A program made the translations under genes and the position numbers. Shown here in pieces: positions 32,743-40,862 of a stretch of DNA of 64,000 nucleotides. Within the stretch, counting starts at the first letter, position 1; each line of letters begins with the position of its first letter. Source of the DNA: VXYK01 sp965221585 (GTDB lineage: Bacteria > Actinomycetota > Acidimicrobiia > Acidimicrobiales > Aldehydirespiratoraceae); NCBI GenBank assembly GCA_965221585.1, contig OZ244898.1, positions 1,674,001 to 1,738,000 of the forward strand, written 5' to 3'. The notes beneath the pieces are model-generated. The model was not told where the DNA came from. It saw nothing but the letters and a program-made list of their open reading frames with translations, and searched no databases.

Positions 32743-33477
32743 ATGGACGAAACCCTCGGCCCCCGCCTCAGCGTCGTCATGCCCTGCTACAACGAGGCCG
32801 CGACCGTCGCGGAGATGGTCAAACGGGTGCTGGCGAGCCCTCACACAGCGGAGTTGGTCATCGTCGATGACGGCTCGACCGACGGGACCCGCGAGCTTCT
32901 CGACAGCTTCGACGACTCCAAGGTCCAAGTCCTGCTGCAGCCCGAGAACCGTGGCAAGGGGGCTGCGATTCGACGTGGTTTCGAGGTTGCGTCGGCAGAG
33001 TTCGTGATCGTCCAGGACGCCGATCTCGAATATGACCCACACGACTACGACATCGTCCTCGAACCGTTGCTCAACGGTTCCGCTGACGTGGTCTACGGGA
33101 GCCGCTTCCAGTCGGGTCGCCCCCGTCGGGTCCTGTACTTCTGGCATTCCGTCGGGAACCGGTTCCTCACACTGCTCTCGAACATGTTTACCGACTTGAA
33201 CCTCACCGACATGGAAACCTGCTACAAGGCCTTTCGCAGGGAGGTGGTCCAGAGTCTCGACCTGCGCGAGAACCGTTTCGGCATCGAACCTGAGATCACC
33301 GCGAAGGTCGCCGCGCAAGGCTGGAGGATCTGGGAGGTCGGAATCTCATACTCCGGGCGGACCTACGCCGAGGGAAAGAAGATCAACTGGCGTGACGGCG
33401 TGGCCGCACTCGGCTGCATCGTGAAGTACGGAGTCCTGACCCGGCGCGGCCAACGCTCATCGACAGGGTCACCCTGA
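32743..33477 (+). CDS. Family-2 glycosyltransferase (dolichol-phosphate-mannose-synthase-like)
   Basis: GT-A fold glycosyltransferase that moves a sugar from a nucleotide donor, often to polyprenyl phosphate. N-terminal LSVVMPCYNEAATVAEMVKR, the first DxD-like VIVDDGSTDGTRELL, the second QDADLEYDPHDY and GSRFQSGRPRRVLYFWHSVG are as in DPM1-like enzymes; ETCYKAFRREVV follows. There is no C-terminal membrane domain in its 244 residues, so it acts at the cytoplasmic face. It precedes the SpoIID-SLH gene on the same strand. Confidence 0.9.
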   Translation: MDETLGPRLSVVMPCYNEAATVAEMVKRVLASPHTAELVIVDDGSTDGTRELLDSFDDSKVQVLLQPENRGKGAAIRRGFEVASAEFVIVQDADLEYDPHDYDIVLEPLLNGSADVVYGSRFQSGRPRRVLYFWHSVGNRFLTLLSNMFTDLNLTDMETCYKAFRREVVQSLDLRENRFGIEPEITAKVAAQGWRIWEVGISYSGRTYAEGKKINWRDGVAALGCIVKYGVLTRRGQRSSTGSP

Positions 33478-33557
33478 ACGGTCGCTGACCCCCGCTAGAA
33501 TCGAGTTGCTTTGTTTGGCGCGCGCCGAGCCTGCTCACGACACCATGAGAGTTGCTA

Positions 33558-36251
33558 TTGAGTTTCTCACGATCACTGCTGTGTTGTCTGCTCGCCCTCT
33601 GCTTGGCGGCTTCACCGGCATACTCCCAGGTAGACGCTAACGACGGCGCTGACAGCGGCGACCCGAACCTCGTAGTACTGCGCGGCGGCGGTTTCGGACA
33701 CGCTGTCGGGTTGAGCCAGTACGGCGCCTACGGGCGCGCCCTGGCCGACCACACCTACAACGAGATTCTCAGCTTCTACTACGACGACACGACCCTCGGA
33801 CCGATCACCGACTTCCCGGAGTTCGACCCGGAGCACGTTCCCGAAACCGTCGACGTCGACGTCGGTGTCCGACAATTGATCGCCATTTCGACACCGCTCG
33901 ATGAGCTCGGTCCGGGAGAGTGGGAGTTGTCGGTCGAAGTGGGCGGTGTGGCGATCGGCGTCAGCACGCTGCCGCTCACCACCTACTACGACGGAATCCG
34001 CTGGCATGCGGAGTACACCGACAAATCGGTCGGGGTCACCACCGACATCTGCGACGGTCAGGTGCTCTGTGAGAACACCGTGCTCGAGGTGGCCCACACG
34101 ATCGGCACCCGCGCGGTGATCGAGGAGTTCGAGGACGGGCCGAATCTCGGATCATATTTCGGGGGGCGATACCGCCTGTGGCCCGCCGCGGTGGCGGTGG
34201 ACGGCGCCACACCCGATGATTGCGGCACGGGACTCGAGTTCTGCATCGTCCATTCACGCGTCAGACCGGTCCAGGCGGGCAGTCTCAACGTTCTGATAGG
34301 TGTTCGGGAGGCGATTGCCATCGCCACCCCGCTCGATGAGCTCGGACCGGGAGAATGGGAACTCACTGTCGAAGCGGGTGGTGAGGTGATCGGCGTCAGC
34401 ACGCTGCCGCTCACCACTCACTACGACGGGTCGCGTTGGCATGCCGAGTACACCGACAGATCGATCGGGGTCACCACCGACCTGTGCGACAACGACTCAC
34501 GCTGTCAGAACACAGCACTCGAAGTTGTTCAAACGGTCGGTACCAGGGCTGTGGTCGAGGAGTACGAGGACGGACCGAATCTCGGCTCGTACGCGGGCGC
34601 GCGCTACCTGCTGCACCCCGCGGGGGTAACGCTCAACGGCAGTACGCCCGACCGCTGCGGCACCGGTCGCAAGTTCTGTGTTGTGGTCGCCCGACTCGAC
34701 ATGGAGAAGTACCTCTACGGTCTCCAAGAAGTGCCGGTGGACTGGCCACTGGAAGCACTGAAGGCGCAGGCCGTGGCAGCCCGCAGCTATGCCGCGGCGA
34801 CGATCATTGACCGTGCCGGCGACAGCGACTGGGTCGATGAACCGTTCAACCTCTACGACTCGACCGTTGACCAGGTGTTCACCGGTTGGGCCCGCGAGTC
34901 GGGTTGTACCTGGCACTCATGGTGCGACGCGGTGGACGCGACCGCCGGTGAAGTCCTCGTCTATCAGGCCGCGATCGAGACTGACGAAGGCGGAGGATCC
35001 GGGAACGGCACACAGGACGGATCCCAACAGGCCGCCGACGGCGTCGGCGGCAACGGTGACACTGCGGTCGTCTATGAACCTCGAATCGCTCAGGCCTTCT
35101 ACTCCTCGAGCAATGGTGGGCACACGGCCAAGCCGTCCGACGTCTGGCCCGGCGGGATCGAACTGCCGTACCTGCTCTCCAAGCCGGACCCCTACGACGC
35201 CGCCGTTGATCCGGCAACCGGACGCGAACGCAACCCGTATGCAACCTGGACTCGTTACTACTCCGTCGCCGAGCTGACACGTTGGCTCAACAACTACACG
35301 GTCCGCGGCGAGACGCCGTTGAACATCACCTCTCTGCAGGGAATCGACATCGCCAATGCCCCGTCGTCGGGGCACATCATCTATGCCGAGGTCACCGTCC
35401 ACGATGCGAACAGGTCGGTGACGCTCTCCCGCGACGGGGAGCCCTACGGCGCCTGGCTGTTCTACGCGATCAACAACGGCTGCACGCCTGCCCAAGGCTG
35501 CGATCCACCAGTCGGTTCCCAGTTCACGATCGAATGGCCCACCACCTACACTCCGCCAGAGCCTCCCGAGGAGCCCGAGGACCCCGAGCAACCAGAAGAG
35601 CCCGAGGACCCCGAGGAGCCTGAGCAACCAGAAGAACCCGCTCCCGAGCCTGTACCCGTCCCAGAATTCAGCGACATCTCTCCTGGCAAGTACTTCTACG
35701 AGCCGGTTCTCTGGGCGGCCACCGAGGGGATCTCCTCGGGCGCCGCCCCGGAGCGCTTCGGACCCCACGACCAGATAAGCCGGGCCGAGTTCGCCGAGAT
35801 TCTCTGGCGATTCGAGGGAAGCCCCCAGCCGCACGCTCGCGCGAACTTCGAGGACGTCGCCGAGGACGCTCCGTACCGCGATGCCGTCTACCTGCTGGCG
35901 GAGTACGACGTGACCACTGGAACTTCACCCACAACCTTCTCGCCGGACCTGACCTTGACGAGAGCGCAGGCATCCACCTTCCTGTGGCGTTTCGCGGGAA
36001 GACCTGAGCCGAATGTTGATTCGTCCTTCGAGGACGTGGTTGAAGGCTCCTACTACAGCGACGCGGTCCGTTGGATGCTTGATCACGGCATCACTACGGG
36101 CACCTCGCCGACGACCTTCTCTCCCCACAGCCCGCTGACACGAGCAGAGGTGGTCACGTTCATCTGGCGCCTGGCCGGACTCCCCGACGCGTTCGCCCCC
36201 TGGGTCCAGCCGGTGCTTCCTCCCAAGATGCGAATACTGCCGAACCTGTAG
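33558..36251 (+). CDS. Secreted SpoIID-like wall protein with three SLH domains and a duplicated module
   Basis: Exported cell-wall protein of about 897 residues. TTG 33558 follows GAGAG by 6 nt and gives a signal peptide (MSFSRSLLCCLLALCLAASP) with likely cleavage after AYS; TTG 33552 is possible. Next comes GFGHAVGLSQYGAYGRA, the SpoIID glycine-histidine motif placed at the N-terminus as in actinobacterial members. A 145-residue segment is tandemly duplicated (33861-34730). The SpoIID core EVPVDWPLEALKAQAVAARS follows with its conserved Glu at 34728-34730. SpoIID enzymes are lytic transglycosylases acting on denuded glycan. A Pro/Glu linker (35553-35655) leads to three SLH domains (FSDISPGKYFYEPVLWAA; FEDVAEDAPYRDAVYLLAE; FEDVVEGSYYSDAVRWML), which in other bacteria bind pyruvylated wall polysaccharide. 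The csaB gene nearby supports this. Confidence 0.88.
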   Translation: MSFSRSLLCCLLALCLAASPAYSQVDANDGADSGDPNLVVLRGGGFGHAVGLSQYGAYGRALADHTYNEILSFYYDDTTLGPITDFPEFDPEHVPETVDVDVGVRQLIAISTPLDELGPGEWELSVEVGGVAIGVSTLPLTTYYDGIRWHAEYTDKSVGVTTDICDGQVLCENTVLEVAHTIGTRAVIEEFEDGPNLGSYFGGRYRLWPAAVAVDGATPDDCGTGLEFCIVHSRVRPVQAGSLNVLIGVREAIAIATPLDELGPGEWELTVEAGGEVIGVSTLPLTTHYDGSRWHAEYTDRSIGVTTDLCDNDSRCQNTALEVVQTVGTRAVVEEYEDGPNLGSYAGARYLLHPAGVTLNGSTPDRCGTGRKFCVVVARLDMEKYLYGLQEVPVDWPLEALKAQAVAARSYAAATIIDRAGDSDWVDEPFNLYDSTVDQVFTGWARESGCTWHSWCDAVDATAGEVLVYQAAIETDEGGGSGNGTQDGSQQAADGVGGNGDTAVVYEPRIAQAFYSSSNGGHTAKPSDVWPGGIELPYLLSKPDPYDAAVDPATGRERNPYATWTRYYSVAELTRWLNNYTVRGETPLNITSLQGIDIANAPSSGHIIYAEVTVHDANRSVTLSRDGEPYGAWLFYAINNGCTPAQGCDPPVGSQFTIEWPTTYTPPEPPEEPEDPEQPEEPEDPEEPEQPEEPAPEPVPVPEFSDISPGKYFYEPVLWAATEGISSGAAPERFGPHDQISRAEFAEILWRFEGSPQPHARANFEDVAEDAPYRDAVYLLAEYDVTTGTSPTTFSPDLTLTRAQASTFLWRFAGRPEPNVDSSFEDVVEGSYYSDAVRWMLDHGITTGTSPTTFSPHSPLTRAEVVTFIWRLAGLPDAFAPWVQPVLPPKMRILPNL
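33861..34730 (+). repeat. 435-bp in-frame tandem duplication inside the SpoIID-SLH gene
   Basis: Copy A 33861-34295 and copy B 34296-34730 align over 145 codons without gaps. Matching landmarks include PLDELGPGEWEL, GVSTLPLTT, RWHAEYTD, GVTTD, EDGPNLGSY and a closing CGTG-x2-FC motif in both. Each copy has several Cys at equal positions, so each is probably a disulfide-bearing domain. Confidence 0.92.
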
Positions 36252-36260
36252 CGGTGCGGG

Positions 36261-36266
36261 TAGGTT
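36261..36266 (+). promoter_or_regulatory. -10 element of the flippase-like gene
   Basis: TAGGTT ends exactly 6 nt before ATG 36273; no Shine-Dalgarno. Probable leaderless promoter. Confidence 0.5.
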
Positions 36267-36272
36267 CGAGCG

Positions 36273-37223
36273 ATGCAGTCTGCGCCCCGCGCACGCCTTG
36301 CTGAACGCCTCTTCGAGGCCGCTGCAGGAGCCTTGCGTCGCCTCGCTGAACGGCGCGCACAGCCCCTGAACAGCAGGCTGCAGACCACAGTCACAGTCGT
36401 GGCAGCGCTCGGCGTGGCCGGCGCCACGGTTTGGGCCTGGCAGTCGACCGAGCTGACGTTGGCTGAACTCTCCTGGTGGCCCCTGGCAGTCGCCTTCTTC
36501 GTGACGGCTCCCGCGAGCCTCGCCCTGAAATCGGCGGAATACCAGCTCTCGGCGCGGATCGTTTCACAAAAGCCCTCGCAGTCGAGGAGTCTCGGGGTCG
36601 CTGTGGTCTCGTCGTCGGCCAATCTGCTGCCGCTGCCGGGATCGATGATCGTCACCGTGCGTTCGCTGTCCGAGGACGGCAGCAGCTACGGAACAGCGCT
36701 GTCCGCGGGTGCTGTGCCCGGTTTGTGCTGGCTCTCGATCACGGGCCTCGTCGGTGGAACTGCAATCGCCATCGAGGGCCCGCCGCTGCTCGGGGCGGTC
36801 ACGATCGTCGGGGGTCTGATCGCAGGGATCGCGGCGACCAAGCTCTTCTTGACTACCGCACCCGCGCCGCGTTCGGCCGGGTTGGCGGTGTCGATAATCG
36901 TGGTCGAGGCGGGCTGGCTGCTCATCAGCGCGTTGAGGCTCGGCCTGGCGGTGACGGCGCTCGGCGTCTCGATCAGCCCGATTCAAGCGGTCGCCCTGTC
37001 GGTTGCGGGCGCGCTGACGGTTGCGATCGGCTTCTTCCCCGGGGGGCTGGGACTGCGCGAAGCACTGCTCGCTGGACTCAGCGGACTCATCGGTCTTGAG
37101 TTCGACACCGGCGTGCTGCTCGGATCGGTGGATCGTCTGGTCTGGCTCAGCTTCCTGGCAGTCGCCAGCGGAGTGCTGCTGCTGGTCCGGCGAGGCTCGA
37201 ACGGCGACGGAGCCGACCTCTGA
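36273..37223 (+). CDS. Lysylphosphatidylglycerol-synthase transmembrane-region / UPF0104 family membrane protein
   Basis: Integral membrane protein of about eight helices over 316 residues, of the AglD/MprF-N-terminal (LPG_synthase_TM) family. Characteristic are the late motif GFFPGGLGLREALLAGLSGL with a preceding VALSVAGALTVAI, and the first-half SSSANLLPLPGSMIVTVRSL. Family members flip or sort lipid-linked precursors, but this one lacks any catalytic aminoacyltransferase domain. Within the polysaccharide locus it may act on a polyprenyl-linked intermediate (inference). It is convergent with rfbD, with a palindrome between. Confidence 0.78.
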   Translation: MQSAPRARLAERLFEAAAGALRRLAERRAQPLNSRLQTTVTVVAALGVAGATVWAWQSTELTLAELSWWPLAVAFFVTAPASLALKSAEYQLSARIVSQKPSQSRSLGVAVVSSSANLLPLPGSMIVTVRSLSEDGSSYGTALSAGAVPGLCWLSITGLVGGTAIAIEGPPLLGAVTIVGGLIAGIAATKLFLTTAPAPRSAGLAVSIIVVEAGWLLISALRLGLAVTALGVSISPIQAVALSVAGALTVAIGFFPGGLGLREALLAGLSGLIGLEFDTGVLLGSVDRLVWLSFLAVASGVLLLVRRGSNGDGADL

Positions 37224-37227
37224 GTAA

Positions 37228-37243
37228 ATCGGCCTAGGCCGAT
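37228..37243. repeat. 16-bp perfect palindrome between convergent genes
   Basis: ATCGGCCTAGGCCGAT is self-complementary and is flanked by TGAGT (37221-37225) and ACTCA (37249-37253). It could be a bidirectional terminator stem, but no T-tract follows on either strand. Confidence 0.7.
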
Positions 37244-37258
37244 GTCCCACTCAACGTT

Positions 37259-38095
37259 TCAGAGGATCCGGTCAACGAGTTCGGCCAGAGGCTCCCGGAA
37301 GTCACGGGTGGGCTCGAACCCGGCGTTTCGCAGCGCGGCGTTGTCGAGAACCCCGTTGGCAGGTCGTGGAGCTGGCCGGACCGGGCGCAGCTGAGCAGTC
37401 GAACAGGGGTGGACCCTCGTCGGATCCTCACCCGCGGCCTCCGCCACCGCGCGGGCGAACTGAAACCAACAGACCGCACCCTGGTTGGTCACGTGGAAGA
37501 TCCCCGAGCGTCGCTGAAGAGACAGTTCCACCACGATAGGGGCGAGATCGGCGGTGAATGTCGGGTGTCCGATCTGGTCGTCCACGAACCGCAACGGCTC
37601 GTCCTGCCCGAGAAGCGCCAAGATGGTCTTGACCATGTTCTTGCCGGTGTCTCCGCAGAGCCAGGAGGTGCGAATGATCGTGGCTTCGGCGCCGGCATGA
37701 CGTTCGCCCGCGGCCTTGGACTGTCCGTAGACCGAGACCGGCGACGGGCTGTCCTGCTCGGTGTAGGGGCTGCTCTTGGTGCCGTCGAACACGTGGTCGG
37801 TCGAGATCGTGGTGAGATGCGCGCCGATCCCGCGGGCGCCCTCCGCGAGGGTCCGAACCGCCGTCGCATTGGTTCGAAACGCGCGATCGACATCTGCCTC
37901 GGCGCCGTCGACGTCGGTGAACGCTGCACAGTTGATTATCAGGTCAGGCTTCGTCTGTTGCAGGGCGTCGACAACGCTGCGGGCGTCGGTGATGTCGAGG
38001 ACGCTGCGGTCAGGCGCAACCGTTTCGAGACCGTCGAGCAGGCGGAGCAGGTCGGTGCCGAGCTGTCCGCCGGATCCCGTGACCAAGACCTTCAC
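37259..38095 (-). CDS. rfbD: dTDP-4-dehydrorhamnose reductase
   Basis: Last step of dTDP-L-rhamnose synthesis (NADPH reduction of dTDP-4-keto-L-rhamnose). The N-terminus VKVLVTGSGGQLGTDLLRLL carries the Rossmann motif; ISTDHVFDGTKSSPYTE and the catalytic YGQSKAAGE (Tyr-x3-Lys) follow, then RTSWLCGDTGKNMVKTIL. The start is GTG 38095, overlapping the rfbB stop by 4 nt; upstream in-frame codons lie inside rfbB. Length 278 residues. Gene order rfbA-C-B-D in the minus direction is a complete dTDP-rhamnose pathway. Confidence 0.95.
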   Translation of the reverse strand: MKVLVTGSGGQLGTDLLRLLDGLETVAPDRSVLDITDARSVVDALQQTKPDLIINCAAFTDVDGAEADVDRAFRTNATAVRTLAEGARGIGAHLTTISTDHVFDGTKSSPYTEQDSPSPVSVYGQSKAAGERHAGAEATIIRTSWLCGDTGKNMVKTILALLGQDEPLRFVDDQIGHPTFTADLAPIVVELSLQRRSGIFHVTNQGAVCWFQFARAVAEAAGEDPTRVHPCSTAQLRPVRPAPRPANGVLDNAALRNAGFEPTRDFREPLAELVDRIL

Positions 38096-39060
38096 GGCAG
38101 AGTACCCGGTCGGTTCTTCAAGGGCTCCCACCAGTGGCGGTTGGTCGAATACCACTCCACCGTCTCGGCCAGCCCGGCGGAGAAGTCCTGTGCCGGTGCC
38201 CAGCCGAGGGCGTGCAGCTTGGAGCAGTCGAGCGAATAGCGCCGATCATGCCCCGGCCGGTCCGGCACGTATTCGATGGCCGACTCGTCGCGTCCGCACA
38301 ACCCGACGAGCCGGTCGGTCAACTCACGGTTGGTGATCTCGTTGCCGGCGCCGATGTTGTAGATCTCGCCGCTGGCGCCCCTGTTCAGGAGGGTGTCGAT
38401 CGCCGCGCAGTGGTCAGCAACGTGGAGCCAGTCGCGGACGTTGAGTCCATCGCCGTACAGGGGCACGCTCCCCCCGTCGATCAGGTTCGTCGCGAACAGG
38501 GGGATCACCTTCTCCGGGAACTGGTAGGGCCCGTAGTTGTTCGATGCGCGGGTGACCACTACAGGCAGGTCGTGGGTGCTGAAGTAGCTGAGGGCGATGA
38601 GGTCTGAGGCTGCTTTGGAGGCCGAGTACGGAGAGCGGGGCGCGACCGCGTCCGTCTCTGATGAAGAACCGTGCGCGACCGAACCGTAGACCTCGTCGGT
38701 CGAGACATGCACGAATCGTTCGACGCCGAGCTGACGGGCAACGTCACACAACACGTTGGTGCCGAAACAGTTGGTGTGGACGAACGCATCGGGGCCTGAG
38801 ATCGAGCGGTCCACGTGTGATTCAGCCGCGAAGTGCACAACCTGGTCGCAGCCCGCCATGGCGGCGCAGACCGCGGCGCGATCGGTTATGTCGCCGTGGA
38901 CGAAAGCCGCCCGGTCGCCGAGCAGATCCTCGATCGAGTCCAGGTTCCCGGCGTAGGTCAGGGCGTCGAAAGCGACCGCTGTGTGGTCGCTCGTCGCCAA
39001 GACGTGCCGCAGGTAGTTGCTGCCGATGAAGCCCGCCGCCCCCGTGATGAACAGTCTCAT
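38092..39060 (-). CDS. rfbB: dTDP-glucose 4,6-dehydratase
   Basis: Second step of dTDP-rhamnose synthesis: dTDP-glucose to dTDP-4-keto-6-deoxyglucose with bound NAD. MRLFITGAAGFIGSNYLRH holds the glycine-rich motif, VVHFAAESHVDRSI and VHVSTDEVYGS follow, and the catalytic YSASKAASDLI has Tyr-x3-Lys. SNNYGPYQFPEKVIPLFA and GDGLNVRDWLHVADH are diagnostic for the family. Length 322 residues. AGGAAG lies 8 nt before the ATG. It sits between rfbC and rfbD with tight spacing. Confidence 0.96.
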   Translation of the reverse strand: MRLFITGAAGFIGSNYLRHVLATSDHTAVAFDALTYAGNLDSIEDLLGDRAAFVHGDITDRAAVCAAMAGCDQVVHFAAESHVDRSISGPDAFVHTNCFGTNVLCDVARQLGVERFVHVSTDEVYGSVAHGSSSETDAVAPRSPYSASKAASDLIALSYFSTHDLPVVVTRASNNYGPYQFPEKVIPLFATNLIDGGSVPLYGDGLNVRDWLHVADHCAAIDTLLNRGASGEIYNIGAGNEITNRELTDRLVGLCGRDESAIEYVPDRPGHDRRYSLDCSKLHALGWAPAQDFSAGLAETVEWYSTNRHWWEPLKNRPGTLP

Positions 39061-39072
39061 GGCATTGACTTC

Positions 39073-39642
39073 CTAAGTGGAGCGCAGTCGGTAGTGGGGT
39101 CGGCGGTTCGCCGGGAGATCGCGGCGCAGCGGATTGTTCCGGTCTCGCTGCGACAGGATCGGGTCGCTGAGACCCCAGTCGGCTCCGATCTCGGGGTCGT
39201 CCCAGCGCACACCGAGCTCGTCGGCGGGGTTGTAGTAGGCGTCGACGAGGTAGTTGAGCGTGCAGTCGCTGAGGGCTGCAAAACCGTGGGCGACCCCTGG
39301 CGGGATGTAGATCCCGTCGTGGCAGTGCGAGCCGTCGGGGCGTGTTCCAAGGTCGTAGCTGAAGGTGGCTCCGTCAGTCGGGCTCCCCTCTCGCAGATCG
39401 TGCAGCACAACGCGTATCTGCCCGAACGGCACGTACCAGTAGTCGCTCTGGTGCAGGTGGTAGTGGAGGCCCACCAGCGTCTGGGCCCGTCGGTCGCTGC
39501 GATTGGCTTGAATCATCTCCCGCTGGCCGCTGAACCACGAGCGCCGATAGGTCTCGACGAAGGCGCCCCGCTCATCGGTGAATACCTCTGGACGCACCAC
39601 GAACACCCCGTCGATGCGCTTCGAGGGAGTGATCGAGGCCAT
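39073..39642 (-). CDS. rfbC: dTDP-4-dehydrorhamnose 3,5-epimerase
   Basis: Third step of dTDP-rhamnose synthesis, a cupin epimerase. Motifs: VFTDERGAFVETYRRSWF, QANRSDRRAQTLVGLHYH with the catalytic His, WYVPFGQIRVVLHDLREGSP and IYIPPGVAHGFAAL. ATG 39642 gives 189 residues; the longer frame overlaps rfbA in another frame and is rejected. It is 12 nt upstream of rfbB and 32 nt after rfbA. Confidence 0.95.
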   Translation of the reverse strand: MASITPSKRIDGVFVVRPEVFTDERGAFVETYRRSWFSGQREMIQANRSDRRAQTLVGLHYHLHQSDYWYVPFGQIRVVLHDLREGSPTDGATFSYDLGTRPDGSHCHDGIYIPPGVAHGFAALSDCTLNYLVDAYYNPADELGVRWDDPEIGADWGLSDPILSQRDRNNPLRRDLPANRRPHYRLRST

Positions 39643-39674
39643 AGGAGTATCCAAGCACCTGCGGGACGGCGCGG

Positions 39675-40790
39675 CTATTCGATCTCGACTCGGCAATGGT
39701 CGCCGACCATCACGCTCAGACACGTCGGGCCGCGGTCCTCGCCGCTGTGCGCGGAGCGCGACAGCACTGTGTCTCGACCGACCAGCGAGTCGGTGAGCCG
39801 GACGATGTCGACGACCGTGCCGCGGCGAAGCACCACCGAGTTGTCGATCTGGCTGCCGCTGATCCGACAGTCGACCGCTACCGACACGTAGGGGCCGATC
39901 TCGCTGTTCTCCACAGTGGTGCCGCTGCCGATGATCGCAGGCCCGCGCACAGTCGAGTTGATGACCTTCGCCCCGGCCTCAAGCACCACCTGTCCCTCGA
40001 TGCTCGACTCACCCGACACATCGCCGTCGACGCAGCGTTCGAAGGTGTCGAGCACCAGTCGGTTGCACTCCAAGAGCGGGTCCTTCTTCCCGGTGTCGAT
40101 CCACCAGCCGCTGAGCACCTCATGGTCCACTCGGTAACCCTCGTTGATGATCCAGTCGATGGCGTCGGTTATCTCCAGTTCGCCCCGTTCGGACGACTCG
40201 ATGTTCGCAACGGCCTCGTGGATCGTTCGGTCGAACAGATAGACCCCGACGAGGGCGAGGTTCGAGGGGGGCTGCTGCGGTTTCTCTACGAGTTGAACCA
40301 CTCGACCGTCGTCACCGATCTCGGCGACACCGAACGAGCCGGGGTCCGATACCTCTGCCAGCAGGATCTGAGCGGCGGGCACCCTGGATCCCGCGGCCGC
40401 CCCACAGGCCGCTCGTTCGGAGACGAACCTCTCGACGAAAGCCGACAGACCGGCTTCGAGCATGTTGTCCCCGAGGTACATGACGAATTCGTCGTCACCG
40501 AGATAGTCGCGTGCGACGAGCACGCAGTGGGCCAGCCCGAGGGGTTCGGACTGGGTGATCCAGGTGACACGCACCCCGAACTTCGAGCCGTCACCGACCG
40601 CCTCTCTGATCTCGGCGCCGGTGGTCGGCGCGATGACGATGCCGATGTCGGTGATCCCGGCCGACGCCATCTCCTCGATGCCGTAGAACAGGATGGGTTT
40701 GTTGGCGATGGGAACCAGCTGCTTGGCGCTGGTATGGGTGATCGGGCGCAGGCGCTTGCCGGCTCCGCCGCTGAGGATCAAGCCTTTCAT
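39675..40790 (-). CDS. rfbA: Glucose-1-phosphate thymidylyltransferase, long form
   Basis: First step of dTDP-rhamnose synthesis: activates glucose-1-phosphate with dTTP. GLILSGGAGKRLRPITHTSA is the nucleotide-binding loop, LVPIANKPILFYGIEEM and YLGDNMLEAGLSAFVE follow, and GWWIDTGKKDPLLECNRLVL is typical. Beyond residue 240 it carries a left-handed beta-helix C-terminal domain (EGQVVLEAGAKVINSTVRGP; SGSQIDNSVVLRRGT), making it 371 residues. This is the long StrD/RmlA-long type known from actinobacteria and archaea, as opposed to the 290-residue E. coli type. Confidence 0.94.
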   Translation of the reverse strand: MKGLILSGGAGKRLRPITHTSAKQLVPIANKPILFYGIEEMASAGITDIGIVIAPTTGAEIREAVGDGSKFGVRVTWITQSEPLGLAHCVLVARDYLGDDEFVMYLGDNMLEAGLSAFVERFVSERAACGAAAGSRVPAAQILLAEVSDPGSFGVAEIGDDGRVVQLVEKPQQPPSNLALVGVYLFDRTIHEAVANIESSERGELEITDAIDWIINEGYRVDHEVLSGWWIDTGKKDPLLECNRLVLDTFERCVDGDVSGESSIEGQVVLEAGAKVINSTVRGPAIIGSGTTVENSEIGPYVSVAVDCRISGSQIDNSVVLRRGTVVDIVRLTDSLVGRDTVLSRSAHSGEDRGPTCLSVMVGDHCRVEIE

Positions 40791-40862
40791 TTCCGCATCG
40801 CTCGCAGATAGCCCACATTGGAATGGTACCGGTAAGCCCTGATTGCTGCCCCAAAGGAGTCT

